From positions 51,095 to 115,094 of the forward strand of contig NZ_JAJSOK010000022.1 of NCBI RefSeq assembly GCF_021283305.1: 64,000 nt of DNA, written 5' to 3'. Made by a program: the position numbers and the translations under genes. Source of the DNA: Pseudonocardia kujensis. GTDB lineage: Bacteria; Actinomycetota; Actinomycetes; Mycobacteriales; Pseudonocardiaceae. Under the pieces are notes generated by a model. That model ran no database searches and was not told the origin of the DNA. It saw only the letters and a program-made list of their open reading frames with translations. Shown here one piece after another: positions 17,485 through 25,709 of the stretch (positions are counted from its first letter, which is position 1; the number at the start of each line of letters is the position of its first letter).

Positions 17485-17561
17485 CAGCGGTCGAACTCCA
17501 CGATGCCGCGGATGATCGTGCCCGCGTGCCTGTGGCGCAGGAGGGAGGCGTGCGGATTCAC
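17484..17561 (-). CDS. Possible 25-residue leader peptide or dehydrogenase relic
   Basis: GTG at 17561 is preceded by GAGGAGG and the frame closes with TGA overlapping the ligase ATG (TGATG). The product ends HAGTIIRGIVEFDR, resembling the last residues of zinc alcohol dehydrogenases (AGxxIRGVIxF-type ends). It may be the remnant of a deleted dehydrogenase gene whose ribosome site now drives the ligase by coupling, or a true leader peptide. Too short to be sure it is a functional gene. Confidence 0.4.
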   Translation of the reverse strand: MNPHASLLRHRHAGTIIRGIVEFDR

Positions 17562-17624
17562 GGGCGGGTCCTCCTCGGGGGATCCTCGGGGCGGACCACC
17601 TCGCCGTGGCCCGCGACACATTGT

Positions 17625-17642
17625 CTACCGACCGACCGGTAG
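17625..17642. promoter_or_regulatory. Operator-like site 5 of the shared family
   Basis: CTACCGACCGACCGGTAG: 6-bp arms CTACCG and CGGTAG with a 6-nt centre, and CTACCnACCGACCG in common with site 2. It lies between the ligase unit (minus) and the MoxR gene (plus), so it could affect either. Confidence 0.45.
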
Positions 17643-17694
17643 CCGTTTCAAGAGCCGGGTTGACGAACGTTCGCCGGGCCTGTCGGATGGTGAT

Positions 17695-18606
17695 GTGAGT
17701 GCATCAACGACGAGCCCCACGGTGGACGGCGCCGCGCGGGACGCCATCGCGCAGGCCGTGGTCGGCCGCGACCGCGAGCTGACCCTGGTGCTGGCGGCGG
17801 TGGCCGCCGGCCGCGACATCCTGCTCGAGGGCCCGCCGGGGACGTCGAAGTCGACGATGCTACGGGCCATCACCGAGCACTGGGACGTGCCGTTCGTGCT
17901 GGTGGAGGGCAACGCCGAGCTCACCCCCGCCCGGCTCGTCGGGCACCACAACCCCGCCCGCGTCCTGCAGGAGGACTACTCCGCGGAGAACTTCGTGCCC
18001 GGCCCGCTGGTCGAGGCCATGCAGCGCGGCGGGTTCCTCTACATCGAGGAGCTCAACCGCGCCCCGGAGGACACGCTCAACGTGCTGCTCGGCGCGATGG
18101 CCGAGCGCGCGGTCACCGTGCCCCGCGTCGGCACCCTCACGGCCGGTCCGACGTTCCGGGTACTGGCCTCGATGAACCCGTTCGACAACGTGGGCACCGC
18201 CCGGATCTCCGACTCGGTCTACGACCGCTGGTGCCGCCTGGCCGTGGGCTACCAGTCCGCCGAGGAGGAGGGCGACATCGTCGCCCGCCGCACCGGCTGC
18301 GAGAACCGGGCCCTGATCGACGACGGCGTGGCCCTGACCCGGGCCACCCGCGTCCACCCCGAGCTGCGCCGCGGCTCGTCGGTCCGCGGGGCGATCGACC
18401 TGGTCGCGATCGCGATGGAGCTGCAGCGCATCGACCCGGGCGCGGAGCACAGCCGGGTCGTGCTCGACGCCGCCCTGCTGGCCCTGTCCGCGCGGGTCGG
18501 GGTCGACGAGGCCTCCGACGCCACGCCGGAGCGGGTCATCACCGAGATCTGGGAGAACCATTTTTTCTCCGCCCCCGGCGGGCAGCGCCGGGCCCGCACC
18601 GCCTGA
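17695..18606 (+). CDS. MoxR-type AAA+ ATPase
   Basis: 303-residue AAA+ ATPase of the MoxR/CbbQ-like group, chaperones that remodel or insert cofactors into partner enzymes with a VWA protein. Walker A EGPPGTSKST at about residues 44-53, Walker B FLYIEELNRAPEDT, then a sensor region (VLASMNPFDNVGTARISDSVYDR) and an arginine-rich lid. The start is taken as GTG at 17695; the upstream ribosome site is weak. The VWA partner follows directly, overlapping by four bases. The client enzyme is not evident from the neighbours. Confidence 0.87.
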   Translation: MSASTTSPTVDGAARDAIAQAVVGRDRELTLVLAAVAAGRDILLEGPPGTSKSTMLRAITEHWDVPFVLVEGNAELTPARLVGHHNPARVLQEDYSAENFVPGPLVEAMQRGGFLYIEELNRAPEDTLNVLLGAMAERAVTVPRVGTLTAGPTFRVLASMNPFDNVGTARISDSVYDRWCRLAVGYQSAEEEGDIVARRTGCENRALIDDGVALTRATRVHPELRRGSSVRGAIDLVAIAMELQRIDPGAEHSRVVLDAALLALSARVGVDEASDATPERVITEIWENHFFSAPGGQRRARTA

Positions 18607-19604
18607 ACCTCGACCCCAAGGACATCGCCGTCGCGCTGCCCACCGCCGACCCCGGTGAGCGACGGACCCTGGCCCCGCTGCGGCGCAAGCCCAAGCGCCT
18701 CGACACCGCACCCGAGCTGTTCTCCCAGGGCAAGGGCGCGCCCGTCGTCGCCGAGCTGAACCCCGACCGTTCCGGCGGGCAGGACGAGCTGCCCGCCGGC
18801 GGGCAGGGCGTGCTGGTGACCTCGCAGACCGCGCGGCAGCGCGAGCTCGGCGAGCTGCTCGAGGACACCCCGCCCGACCCGGTGGTCGCCTCCATGGCCC
18901 AGGCCATCGCGCGCCGGTTGTCGGTGCGCCGCCGGCCCCGCGACGCCCGCGCCGAACGCGGGACCGGCGCGCTCGCGTCGGTGCCCTACGCCTACCGCTC
19001 CGACGACATCGACCTCGACAAGACCATCGAGATGCTCGCCGAGCGGCCGGTGCCCGAGGACACCGACATCATCGTGCGGGAGCGGATGAGCTCGCGGCGG
19101 GCCGCGGTGCTGATCGTCGACGTGTCCGGATCCATGCGCGGGGAGAAGGTCCGCATCGCCGCGGCCACCGTCGCCGCGCTGTCCGCGGACCTGTCCGGGG
19201 CCTCCGACCAGCTCGCCCTGGTGGCGTTCTGGTCCGACGCCGCGGTGCTCAAGCCGCTCACCACCCCGGCCACCCCCTCGACGCTGCTCGACCAGCTGCT
19301 GCGCATCCCGGCCCGGGGGCTGACCAACGTCGGGTTCGGGCTCTCGGTCGCGCACACCGAGCTCGCCCGCTCCGCCGCCCGCCGGCGCACCGCCATCCTG
19401 CTCACCGACGCCGTGCACAACGCCGGCCCCGACCCCCGCGACCTCGCCCGCCGGTTCGGTGAGCTGCACGTCCTGCTCGAGACCGACGGCGAGCACGACC
19501 TCCCCCTCGGCCGCGACCTCGCCCGCCTCGGCCACGGCACCCTGCACCCGGTGCACACCCACCGCGACGTCGCCCCCGCCCTCAACCGCATCCTCAACCG
19601 CTGA
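18603..19604 (+). CDS. VWA-domain protein, partner of MoxR; unusual start
   Basis: About 333 residues. A charged N-terminal region (RKPKRLDTAPELFSQGKG, VASMAQAIARRLSVRRRPRD) precedes a VWA domain with a full metal site: DVSGSM, GLTNVGFGL and LLTDAVHN. With MoxR it should form a two-part chaperone or insertase. The reading frame has no ATG, GTG or TTG between the MoxR stop and about residue 70. The best start is a CTG at 18603 overlapping the MoxR TGA (CTGA), which would be read by coupling. Start therefore uncertain; the VWA identity is firm. Confidence 0.78.
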   Translation: MNLDPKDIAVALPTADPGERRTLAPLRRKPKRLDTAPELFSQGKGAPVVAELNPDRSGGQDELPAGGQGVLVTSQTARQRELGELLEDTPPDPVVASMAQAIARRLSVRRRPRDARAERGTGALASVPYAYRSDDIDLDKTIEMLAERPVPEDTDIIVRERMSSRRAAVLIVDVSGSMRGEKVRIAAATVAALSADLSGASDQLALVAFWSDAAVLKPLTTPATPSTLLDQLLRIPARGLTNVGFGLSVAHTELARSAARRRTAILLTDAVHNAGPDPRDLARRFGELHVLLETDGEHDLPLGRDLARLGHGTLHPVHTHRDVAPALNRILNR

Positions 19605-19620
19605 AGGAGAAGAACACCCG

Positions 19621-19941
19621 ATGAGCCCCGTGATCGTCGTCGCCACCATCTCGCCCAAGCCCGGCGAGGAGCAGGCCGTCCGGGAGGCGTTCCTCGCCGC
19701 CATCCCGAAGGTCCACGAGGAGCCGGGCTGCGGGAAGTACGCCCTGCACGAGAGCACCGGCGACTCGACCGACCTCGTGTTCGTGGAGCGCTGGGAGTCG
19801 GCCGAGGCGCTCAAGACCCATGGCGCCGCACCGGCCCTCGCCGAGGTCGGCGCCGCGCTGAAGGGCCGGCTCGCCCGCCCGCTCGACGTGAAGACCTTCA
19901 CGCCGATCCCCGCCGGCACCCCGGAGCAGGGCACGATCTAA
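19621..19941 (+). CDS. ABM-domain (antibiotic biosynthesis monooxygenase-like) protein
   Basis: 106-residue dimeric alpha-beta barrel protein: MSPVIVVATISPKPGEEQAV, the GCGKYALHES strand, and LVFVERWESAEALKTH, which is the family signature. Members are cofactor-free monooxygenases, heme-degrading enzymes or simply small-molecule binding proteins; the function here is open. The ATG has AAGGAG upstream, 16 nt after the VWA stop, so it is probably co-transcribed with the MoxR-VWA pair. Confidence 0.87.
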   Translation: MSPVIVVATISPKPGEEQAVREAFLAAIPKVHEEPGCGKYALHESTGDSTDLVFVERWESAEALKTHGAAPALAEVGAALKGRLARPLDVKTFTPIPAGTPEQGTI

Positions 19942-19942
19942 G

Positions 19943-19948
19943 TAGCCT
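19943..19948 (+). promoter_or_regulatory. -10 box TAGCCT for a probable leaderless gene
   Basis: TAGCCT ends 6 nt before the GTG at 19955, which has no ribosome site. That spacing puts the transcription start at the start codon, as in leaderless actinobacterial mRNAs. Confidence 0.4.
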
Positions 19949-19954
19949 CCCGGT

Positions 19955-20935
19955 GTGACTGTCAGCAGCTCCCTGATCGGCCTCCCCGAGATCGTCGCCG
20001 CCGCCGAGCGCATCGCCGGGCACGTCGTCCGGACGCCGACGGTGGCGAGCCCGGGCCTGTCGGCCCTGCTCGGGGTGCCGGTCACCACCAAGCTGGAGCT
20101 GCTGCAGCGCACCGGGTCGTTCAAGGCCCGCGGCGCCACCGCGAAGCTGCTGTCGCTCACGCCGGAGGAACGGGCCGCGGGCGTCGTCGCGGTCAGCGGC
20201 GGCAACCACGGCCTCGCCGTCGCCGAGATGGCGGCCGCGCTCGGCGTCGAGGCGGCGGTGGTGATGCCGGAGTCGGCGTCGTCGCGCACGGTCGCGGCGT
20301 GCCGGGCCACCGGCTCGGACGTGCAGCTCACCCCGGACATCGCCGGGGCCTTCGCGCTGGCCGCGGAGCTGCAGGCGGCAGGCCGGACGATGGTGCACCC
20401 CTTCGACGACCCGGTGGTCGTCGCGGCCCAGGGCACCGTGGGCCTGGAGCTGGCCGACGACGCCGGCGAGCTCACCGACGTCCTGGTCAGCATCGGGGGC
20501 GGCGGGCTGATCTCCGGCGTCGCGGCCGCGCTGCGCGCCCGCCGGCCCGACCTGCGGGTGTGGGGCGTGGAGACGACCGGCGCCGAGGCCATGTCCGCAG
20601 CCGTCGCCGCGGGCGGGCCGACGCCGGTCGCGCTGTCGTCGATCGTGACCTCGCTCAGCGCCCCGTCGGCCTCCCGGCTGACGTACGAGCACGTCACGGC
20701 GCTGGTCACGGACATCCTCGTGGTCCCCGACGGCGAGGCCGTGCGCGGGACCCTCGACCTGGCCGCGCACGCCAAGCTCTGGACCGAACCGGCCGCCGGG
20801 TGCCTGGTCCCGGCCGCGCGCCGGGTCCTCGACCGCGTCGGGCCGGGCGCCCGCCTCGGCCTGGTGGTGTGCGGCGGCAACGCGACCTTCGCCGACGTGG
20901 AGGCCTGGGCGGACCGGTTGGGCGTCCGGGACTGA
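19955..20935 (+). CDS. PLP-dependent threonine/serine dehydratase-like enzyme
   Basis: 326-residue fold-type II PLP enzyme. The cofactor lysine lies in RTGSFKARGA near residue 57, the substrate loop is SGGNHGLAVAE, and the phosphate loop is SIGGGGLISG. This matches catabolic threonine or serine dehydratases and the related hydroxyaspartate/serine racemases; no regulatory ACT domain is present, so a biosynthetic IlvA role is unlikely. The start is GTG at 19955, probably leaderless. Confidence 0.86.
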   Translation: MTVSSSLIGLPEIVAAAERIAGHVVRTPTVASPGLSALLGVPVTTKLELLQRTGSFKARGATAKLLSLTPEERAAGVVAVSGGNHGLAVAEMAAALGVEAAVVMPESASSRTVAACRATGSDVQLTPDIAGAFALAAELQAAGRTMVHPFDDPVVVAAQGTVGLELADDAGELTDVLVSIGGGGLISGVAAALRARRPDLRVWGVETTGAEAMSAAVAAGGPTPVALSSIVTSLSAPSASRLTYEHVTALVTDILVVPDGEAVRGTLDLAAHAKLWTEPAAGCLVPAARRVLDRVGPGARLGLVVCGGNATFADVEAWADRLGVRD

Positions 20936-20954
20936 CCGCCGCGACCGAGCGACG

Positions 20955-22097
20955 GTGTCGATCGACGGGACTGATCGACGGGGCCCGCGCGTTCCAGACG
21001 GCGTGGACACGCAGGTCGTGGTGATCGGCGCCGGGCAGGCCGGGCTCTCGGCCGCCTGGGGGCTGCGCCGGGCCGGGCTCGAGCCCGGGCCGGGGTTCGT
21101 GGTGCTCGACGCCGAGGAGGCGCCGGGCGGGGCCTGGCGGCACCGCTGGGACACGCTGCGGGTGGCCGGCGACGCCTTCTCCGCCCACCGCATCCACTCG
21201 CTTCCCGGGCTGGACTTCGCCCCGGAGGACCCCGACCGGCCCGCGAACCAGGTGGTCCCGGAGTACTTCGCGGCCTACGAGCGGGAGTTCGACCTGCAGG
21301 TCCGCCGGCCCGTGCGAGTGGCCGCGGTGCGGTCGGTGGGCTCGGATCTCGCGGTGGAGGCGGAGCCGACCACCGGTGTCGACCCGGACGCCGGGACCTG
21401 GACCGCGCAGGCCCTCGTCAACGCCACCGGCACCTGGACCCGCCCCTTCGTTCCCGCGTACCCGGGCGCCCGGGACTTCCGCGGCCGGCAGCTGCACGCC
21501 GTCGACTTCCCCGGGCCGGAGGCGTTCGCCGGGCAGCGCGTCGTGGTCGTCGGGGGCGGGACCTCGGCCGTGCAGTTCCTGCTGCAGATCGCGCCGGTCG
21601 CCGCCGCGACCACCTGGGTCACCCGCACACCGCCGCGCTGGCGCGAGGGCCCGTTCGACGACGTCGCCGGCCGCGAGGCGGTCGCCCTCGTCGAGGAGCG
21701 GGTGCGCGCGGGGCTGCCGCCGCGGCCGGTGGTCAGCGTGACCGGCCTGCCGCTCACCCCGGCGTACCGGGCGGGGATCGAGAGCGGTGTGCTCGACCGG
21801 CGACCGATGTTCGCCCGCATCACCCCCGACGGCCTGGCCTGGGCGGACGGCACCACCGAGCCGGCCGACGTGATCCTGTGGGCCACCGGCTGGCGGCCGG
21901 CGATCGGGCACCTCGCCCCCCTGCACCTGCGCTCGCCACACGGCGGGATCGCGCTCGACGGCACCCGCGCCGTCGCCGATCCACGTGTGCACCTCGTCGG
22001 TTACGGGCCCTCGGCCAGCACCGTCGGCGCCAACCGCGCGGGCCGGGCGGCCGCGCACGAGATCGTGCGGCGGCTGCGGGAGCGGGCCGCCGCCTAG
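20955..22097 (+). CDS. FAD-dependent monooxygenase/oxidoreductase (FMO-like)
   Basis: Up to 380 residues, with two dinucleotide motifs: VVIGAGQAGLSAAWGLRRAG near residue 22 for FAD and VVVVGGGTSAVQFLLQIAP for NADPH, plus the ATGWRP-type turn (VILWATGWRPAIGH) near the end, as in flavin monooxygenase-like proteins. The start is uncertain: GTG 20955 and GTG 21003 (364 residues) are both possible and neither has a ribosome site. Its TAG shares the bases CTAG with the stop of the convergent DUF2127 gene. Confidence 0.84.
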   Translation: MSIDGTDRRGPRVPDGVDTQVVVIGAGQAGLSAAWGLRRAGLEPGPGFVVLDAEEAPGGAWRHRWDTLRVAGDAFSAHRIHSLPGLDFAPEDPDRPANQVVPEYFAAYEREFDLQVRRPVRVAAVRSVGSDLAVEAEPTTGVDPDAGTWTAQALVNATGTWTRPFVPAYPGARDFRGRQLHAVDFPGPEAFAGQRVVVVGGGTSAVQFLLQIAPVAAATTWVTRTPPRWREGPFDDVAGREAVALVEERVRAGLPPRPVVSVTGLPLTPAYRAGIESGVLDRRPMFARITPDGLAWADGTTEPADVILWATGWRPAIGHLAPLHLRSPHGGIALDGTRAVADPRVHLVGYGPSASTVGANRAGRAAAHEIVRRLRERAAA

Positions 22098-22594
22098 GTT
22101 GCGCGACGATCCCGGCGCAACATCCGGTACTCCCGGATCACCAGCGCCGTGATCGCCAGGTCGAGTGCGGCGAGGAAGGGCAGCAGCACCGAGCCCGTGT
22201 GCACCGCGCGGATGATCTCGTACACCACGAACACCAGCAGGACGACGACCGCGACCGGGTAGGCGGGCAGCCACCTGCGCAGCAGCGCCACCACCAGCGC
22301 CAGCTTCACCACCCCGTGCAGGGCCAGGTAGAGCACGGCGAAGGTGCGGTCGCCGGACACGAACTCCGAGGTCCCGGCGACGAAGTGCCGGGCCAGCGTG
22401 CCGTCGGCCGGGCCGAGCAGGTCGTGGGCGAGGACCTCGGCGACGATCCGGTGCACGGCCGCGCCGGACACCACGACCAGCACGATCGCGCCGATCAGCT
22501 CCGCCGCGCCGTCGATCCCCTTGACGAGCAGGGCGAGCTTGAACAGCCGGTCAGTGCGGGACCCGGCGACCGTGCCCTGCTCGTCGGGGCTCAC
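22094..22594 (-). CDS. DUF2127 membrane protein
   Basis: 166-residue integral membrane protein with about four hydrophobic segments (GIDGAAELIGAIVLVVVSGA, VLYLALHGVVKLALVVALL, YPVAVVVLLVFVVYEIIRAV, LLPFLAALDLAITALVIREY), the DUF2127 pattern. Function unknown. The GTG at 22594 overlaps the stop of the upstream beta-propeller lipoprotein (GTGA), so the two are coupled. Confidence 0.82.
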   Translation of the reverse strand: MSPDEQGTVAGSRTDRLFKLALLVKGIDGAAELIGAIVLVVVSGAAVHRIVAEVLAHDLLGPADGTLARHFVAGTSEFVSGDRTFAVLYLALHGVVKLALVVALLRRWLPAYPVAVVVLLVFVVYEIIRAVHTGSVLLPFLAALDLAITALVIREYRMLRRDRRAT

Positions 22595-23793
22595 CGGGTG
22601 ATCCCGGTGTGGCCGAGCGAGTAGCGCCCCGGCTGGGGCCACACGCACAGCCCGTGCGGGCCGTTGCCGACGTCGATCTTGCGGAGCAGGCTGCCGTCGG
22701 CCGTCGAGAGCACGTACACCTCGCGGTCGTAGCGGCCCGACAGCCACAGCTGCGAACCGTCGGCGGACACGTTGCCCATGTCGGGGCTGCCGCCGCCGGG
22801 GATGTGCCAGGTCGTGACCAGCGCACCGGTGTAGGCGTCGAGCACGCTGATCGAGCCCTCGTGCCGGTTGGTGACGAAGAGCCGCGTCGCGTCCCGGGAG
22901 AGGTAGAGGCCGTGGGCGCCGTGCCCGGTCGGGATCTCGCGGATCACCCGGGTGGCCGCGCCGTCGAGCACCCAGAGGCCGTTCTGGTCGTGGTCGGCGA
23001 CGTAGAAGACCGAGCCGTCCGGGGCGAGCTTGATGTCCTGCGGGCCCATGTGGGTGTTGCGGGTCGGCATGTCGATCGTGCGCAGCAGGGTGCGGCGCGC
23101 GACGTCGACCACCGCGACCCGCCCGGCGAACTCGCAGGTGAACACCGCGGTGCGGCCGTCGGGGGTGAAGTCGGCGTGGTCGATGCCGGCGCATTCCGGG
23201 GTGGGCAGCTCCCCCTGCTGCACCCAGGTGTGCGGGTCGTAGAAGACCAGCCGCTTCTGGGCCTCGGCGACGGAGATCGCCGAGCTCCCGTCCGGGGTGA
23301 AGTACATGTTGTACGGATCCTGCACCGGGATCGGCGCGCCCGGCTTCCCCGTCACCGGATCGAAGGGCACCACCTTGTTGAGGATGTCGTCGGTGGCGTA
23401 GAGCGTGCGCATGTCCCAGGAGGGCACGACGTGCTGCAGCTCCCCGCCCGGCCGGTAGGTCGCGACGGTCGCGAACGTGGCCGGGTCGATCACGCGGACC
23501 TCGCCGGACTTGGTGTGCGGCACGTAGACCAGGGGTTTCGCGGCCTTCGCGGCGTCGGAGAGCATGTTCGCCCCTGCGTCGGCGTAGACGTTGCGGGCGT
23601 TGGTGACCGGGGGCATGCCGGGCAGCGCCTCGCCGGCCGCGGCCGGGGCGGGCGTGGTGCCGGCTCCGGGCGGCGGGGCGGCGGTCGGCACCGACGTGGG
23701 CGGGGACGCGGACGTCCCGCCGCCGCTGCAGGCCGTGACCAGCGCCGTCAGCCCGACCACCGCCGCCGCGGCGAGCCGCCCCCGCACACCCAT
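22591..23793 (-). CDS. YVTN-type beta-propeller lipoprotein
   Basis: 400-residue secreted lipoprotein. Signal peptide with lipobox LVTACSG (Cys near residue 22), then a Pro/Thr/Ala-rich linker and seven-bladed propeller repeats (GEVRVIDPATFATV, RVAVVDVARRTLLRTI, GSISVLDAYTGALV, EVYVLSTADGSLLRKI). Such propellers bind partners or quinone/metal cofactors outside the membrane; no substrate can be assigned. ATG 23793 is used; GTG 23796 would add one residue. A GGGGGAA stretch lies upstream. Confidence 0.85.
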   Translation of the reverse strand: MGVRGRLAAAAVVGLTALVTACSGGGTSASPPTSVPTAAPPPGAGTTPAPAAAGEALPGMPPVTNARNVYADAGANMLSDAAKAAKPLVYVPHTKSGEVRVIDPATFATVATYRPGGELQHVVPSWDMRTLYATDDILNKVVPFDPVTGKPGAPIPVQDPYNMYFTPDGSSAISVAEAQKRLVFYDPHTWVQQGELPTPECAGIDHADFTPDGRTAVFTCEFAGRVAVVDVARRTLLRTIDMPTRNTHMGPQDIKLAPDGSVFYVADHDQNGLWVLDGAATRVIREIPTGHGAHGLYLSRDATRLFVTNRHEGSISVLDAYTGALVTTWHIPGGGSPDMGNVSADGSQLWLSGRYDREVYVLSTADGSLLRKIDVGNGPHGLCVWPQPGRYSLGHTGITR

Positions 23794-23941
23794 CACGCAC
23801 GTTCCCCCGTCGCTCGGACCGCCCCGGTCGGACAGCCTGCCCGCCGGGCCGGGGCACCGCCAGGGTCCGCGGCCCCTGGCAGCCCGATCAGGTCCGCGAA
23901 CGCTACCGGTACGGACACGGACGACCGTAAGCTCGTTAGCG

Positions 23942-25651
23942 ATGCTCAGGAATCATGTCGCGCCCGGCCGCTACAAGTGGGTCGCGCTCTCCAACACCAC
24001 CATGGGCGTGCTGATCGTCACGATCAACATGTCGATCCTGCTGATCGCGCTGCCGGACATCTTCCGCGGCATCGGCATCGACCCCCTCGCCCCCGGCAAC
24101 ATCTCGTTCCTGCTGTGGCTGATCATGGGCTACCTGGTGGTGACGGCGGTGCTCGTCGTCAGCTTCGGCCGGCTCGGCGACATGTTCGGGCGCACGCGGA
24201 TGTACAACCTGGGCTTCGCCGTGTTCACCGTGTTCTCGATCCTGCTCGCGGCGACCTGGCTGCAGGGTCCGGCCGGCGCGATCTGGCTGATCGTGATGCG
24301 GGTGCTGCAGGGCGTCGGCGGGGCGCTGCTGCTCGCCAACTCCACGGCGATCCTCACCGACGCCTTCCCCGACCACCAGCGCGGGCTCGCCCTCGGCGTC
24401 AACTCGGTGGCCGGCATCTCCGGCTCCTTCGTCGGGCTGGTGGTCGGCGGCGTGCTGGCCCCGGTGAACTGGCACCTGGTGTTCCTCGTCTCGGTGCCGG
24501 TGGGCGTGCTCGGCACCGTCTGGGCGTACGTGATGCTGCGCGAGGTCGGCGAGCGGCGGCACGCGCGGATCGACTGGTGGGGCAACCTGACCTTCGCCGT
24601 CGGGCTGGTCGCCGTGCTCGTCGGGATCACCTACGGCATCCAGCCCTACGGCGGGCACACCATGGGCTGGACCGACCCCCTCGTGCTCGGGCTGATCCTC
24701 GGCGGTGCGGCGGTGCTGGTCGTGTTCGCCGTGATCGAGACGCGGGTGGCCGAGCCGATGTTCGCGCTCGGGCTCTTCCGGATCCGGGCCTTCACCGCCG
24801 GCAACCTCGCCAACCTGCTCGCCGCGCTGGGCCGCGGCGGCCTGCAGTTCATCCTGATCATCTGGCTGCAGGGGATCTGGCTGCCGCGGCACGGCTTCGC
24901 CTTCGAGCAGACGCCGCTCTGGGCGGGGATCTACATGGTCCCGTTGACGATCGGCTTCCTCGTGGCCGGCCCGGTCTCGGGGATCCTGTCCGACCGGTAC
25001 GGCGCGCGGGCCTTCGCCACCGGCGGCATGATCGCGGCCGCGGCCAGCTTCCTGCTGCTCGACCTGCTGCCCGTCGACTTCCCGTACTGGGCGTTCGCGC
25101 TGATCCTGGCGCTCAACGGGCTGGCCAACGGGCTGTTCGGCTCCCCGAACCGGGCCGCGATCATGAACAGCCTGCCCGCCCGCAGCCGAGGCGCCGGCGC
25201 AGGCATGATGACGACCTTCCAGAACGCCGCCACGGTCCTGTCGATCGGCATCTTCTTCTCGATGCTGATCCTCGGGCTGTCGCGGAGCCTGCCGGGCGCG
25301 CTGTTCACCGGCCTGACCGGCCAGGGCGTGCCGACGGCCGTCGCGCAGCAGATCTCGGCGCTGCCGCCCGTCGCGACGCTGTTCGCGGCCCTGCTGGGCT
25401 ACAACCCGATCCAGACGCTGCTCGGCCCGCAGGTGCTCGGCGCACTCACCCCGGAGCAGGCGGGCTATCTCACCGGCCGGGCGTTCTTCCCGGACCTCAT
25501 CTCCGGTCCCTTCGCCGACGGCCTCGACCTCGCCCTGGGCTTCGCCGCCGCGGCCTGCCTGGTCGCCGCCGTCGCGAGCCTGCTGCGCGGCGGGAAGTAC
25601 GTGCACACCGAGCCGGCGGCCGAGCCCGCCACGGACCGGGCCGCCGCCTGA
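23942..25651 (+). CDS. MFS drug/solute exporter (14-TM DHA2-like)
   Basis: 569-residue major facilitator with about 14 hydrophobic segments. Family motifs: GRLGDMFGRTRMYNLG (motif A, loop 2-3), LQGVGGALLLANS (motif B) and GVNSVAGISGSFVGLVVGG (motif C of exporters). The likely role is proton-driven export of a hydrophobic compound. The ATG at 23942 has no ribosome site; TAAGCT 8 nt upstream suggests a leaderless mRNA. It converges on gnd across a strong terminator. Confidence 0.87.
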   Translation: MLRNHVAPGRYKWVALSNTTMGVLIVTINMSILLIALPDIFRGIGIDPLAPGNISFLLWLIMGYLVVTAVLVVSFGRLGDMFGRTRMYNLGFAVFTVFSILLAATWLQGPAGAIWLIVMRVLQGVGGALLLANSTAILTDAFPDHQRGLALGVNSVAGISGSFVGLVVGGVLAPVNWHLVFLVSVPVGVLGTVWAYVMLREVGERRHARIDWWGNLTFAVGLVAVLVGITYGIQPYGGHTMGWTDPLVLGLILGGAAVLVVFAVIETRVAEPMFALGLFRIRAFTAGNLANLLAALGRGGLQFILIIWLQGIWLPRHGFAFEQTPLWAGIYMVPLTIGFLVAGPVSGILSDRYGARAFATGGMIAAAASFLLLDLLPVDFPYWAFALILALNGLANGLFGSPNRAAIMNSLPARSRGAGAGMMTTFQNAATVLSIGIFFSMLILGLSRSLPGALFTGLTGQGVPTAVAQQISALPPVATLFAALLGYNPIQTLLGPQVLGALTPEQAGYLTGRAFFPDLISGPFADGLDLALGFAAAACLVAAVASLLRGGKYVHTEPAAEPATDRAAA

Positions 25652-25663
25652 GCGTCGTCGGGG

Positions 25664-25707
25664 CCGTGGGTGCCGGGTGCCGCACGCGGGGCACCCGGCA
25701 CCCACGG
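25664..25707. terminator. Bidirectional terminator between MFS gene and gnd
   Basis: Perfect 18-bp stem: CCGTGGGTGCCGGGTGCC (25664-25681) and GGCACCCGGCACCCACGG (25690-25707) around an 8-nt loop. It lies 12 nt after the MFS stop and 2 nt before the gnd stop on the other strand, so it can end both transcripts. Confidence 0.85.
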
Positions 25708-25709
25708 GG

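Noticed and set aside
22094..22097. Convergent genes sharing stop bases CTAG here and again at 33433-33436.
   Set aside because: Noted twice, but short convergent overlaps are common in compact high-GC genomes; no function implied.
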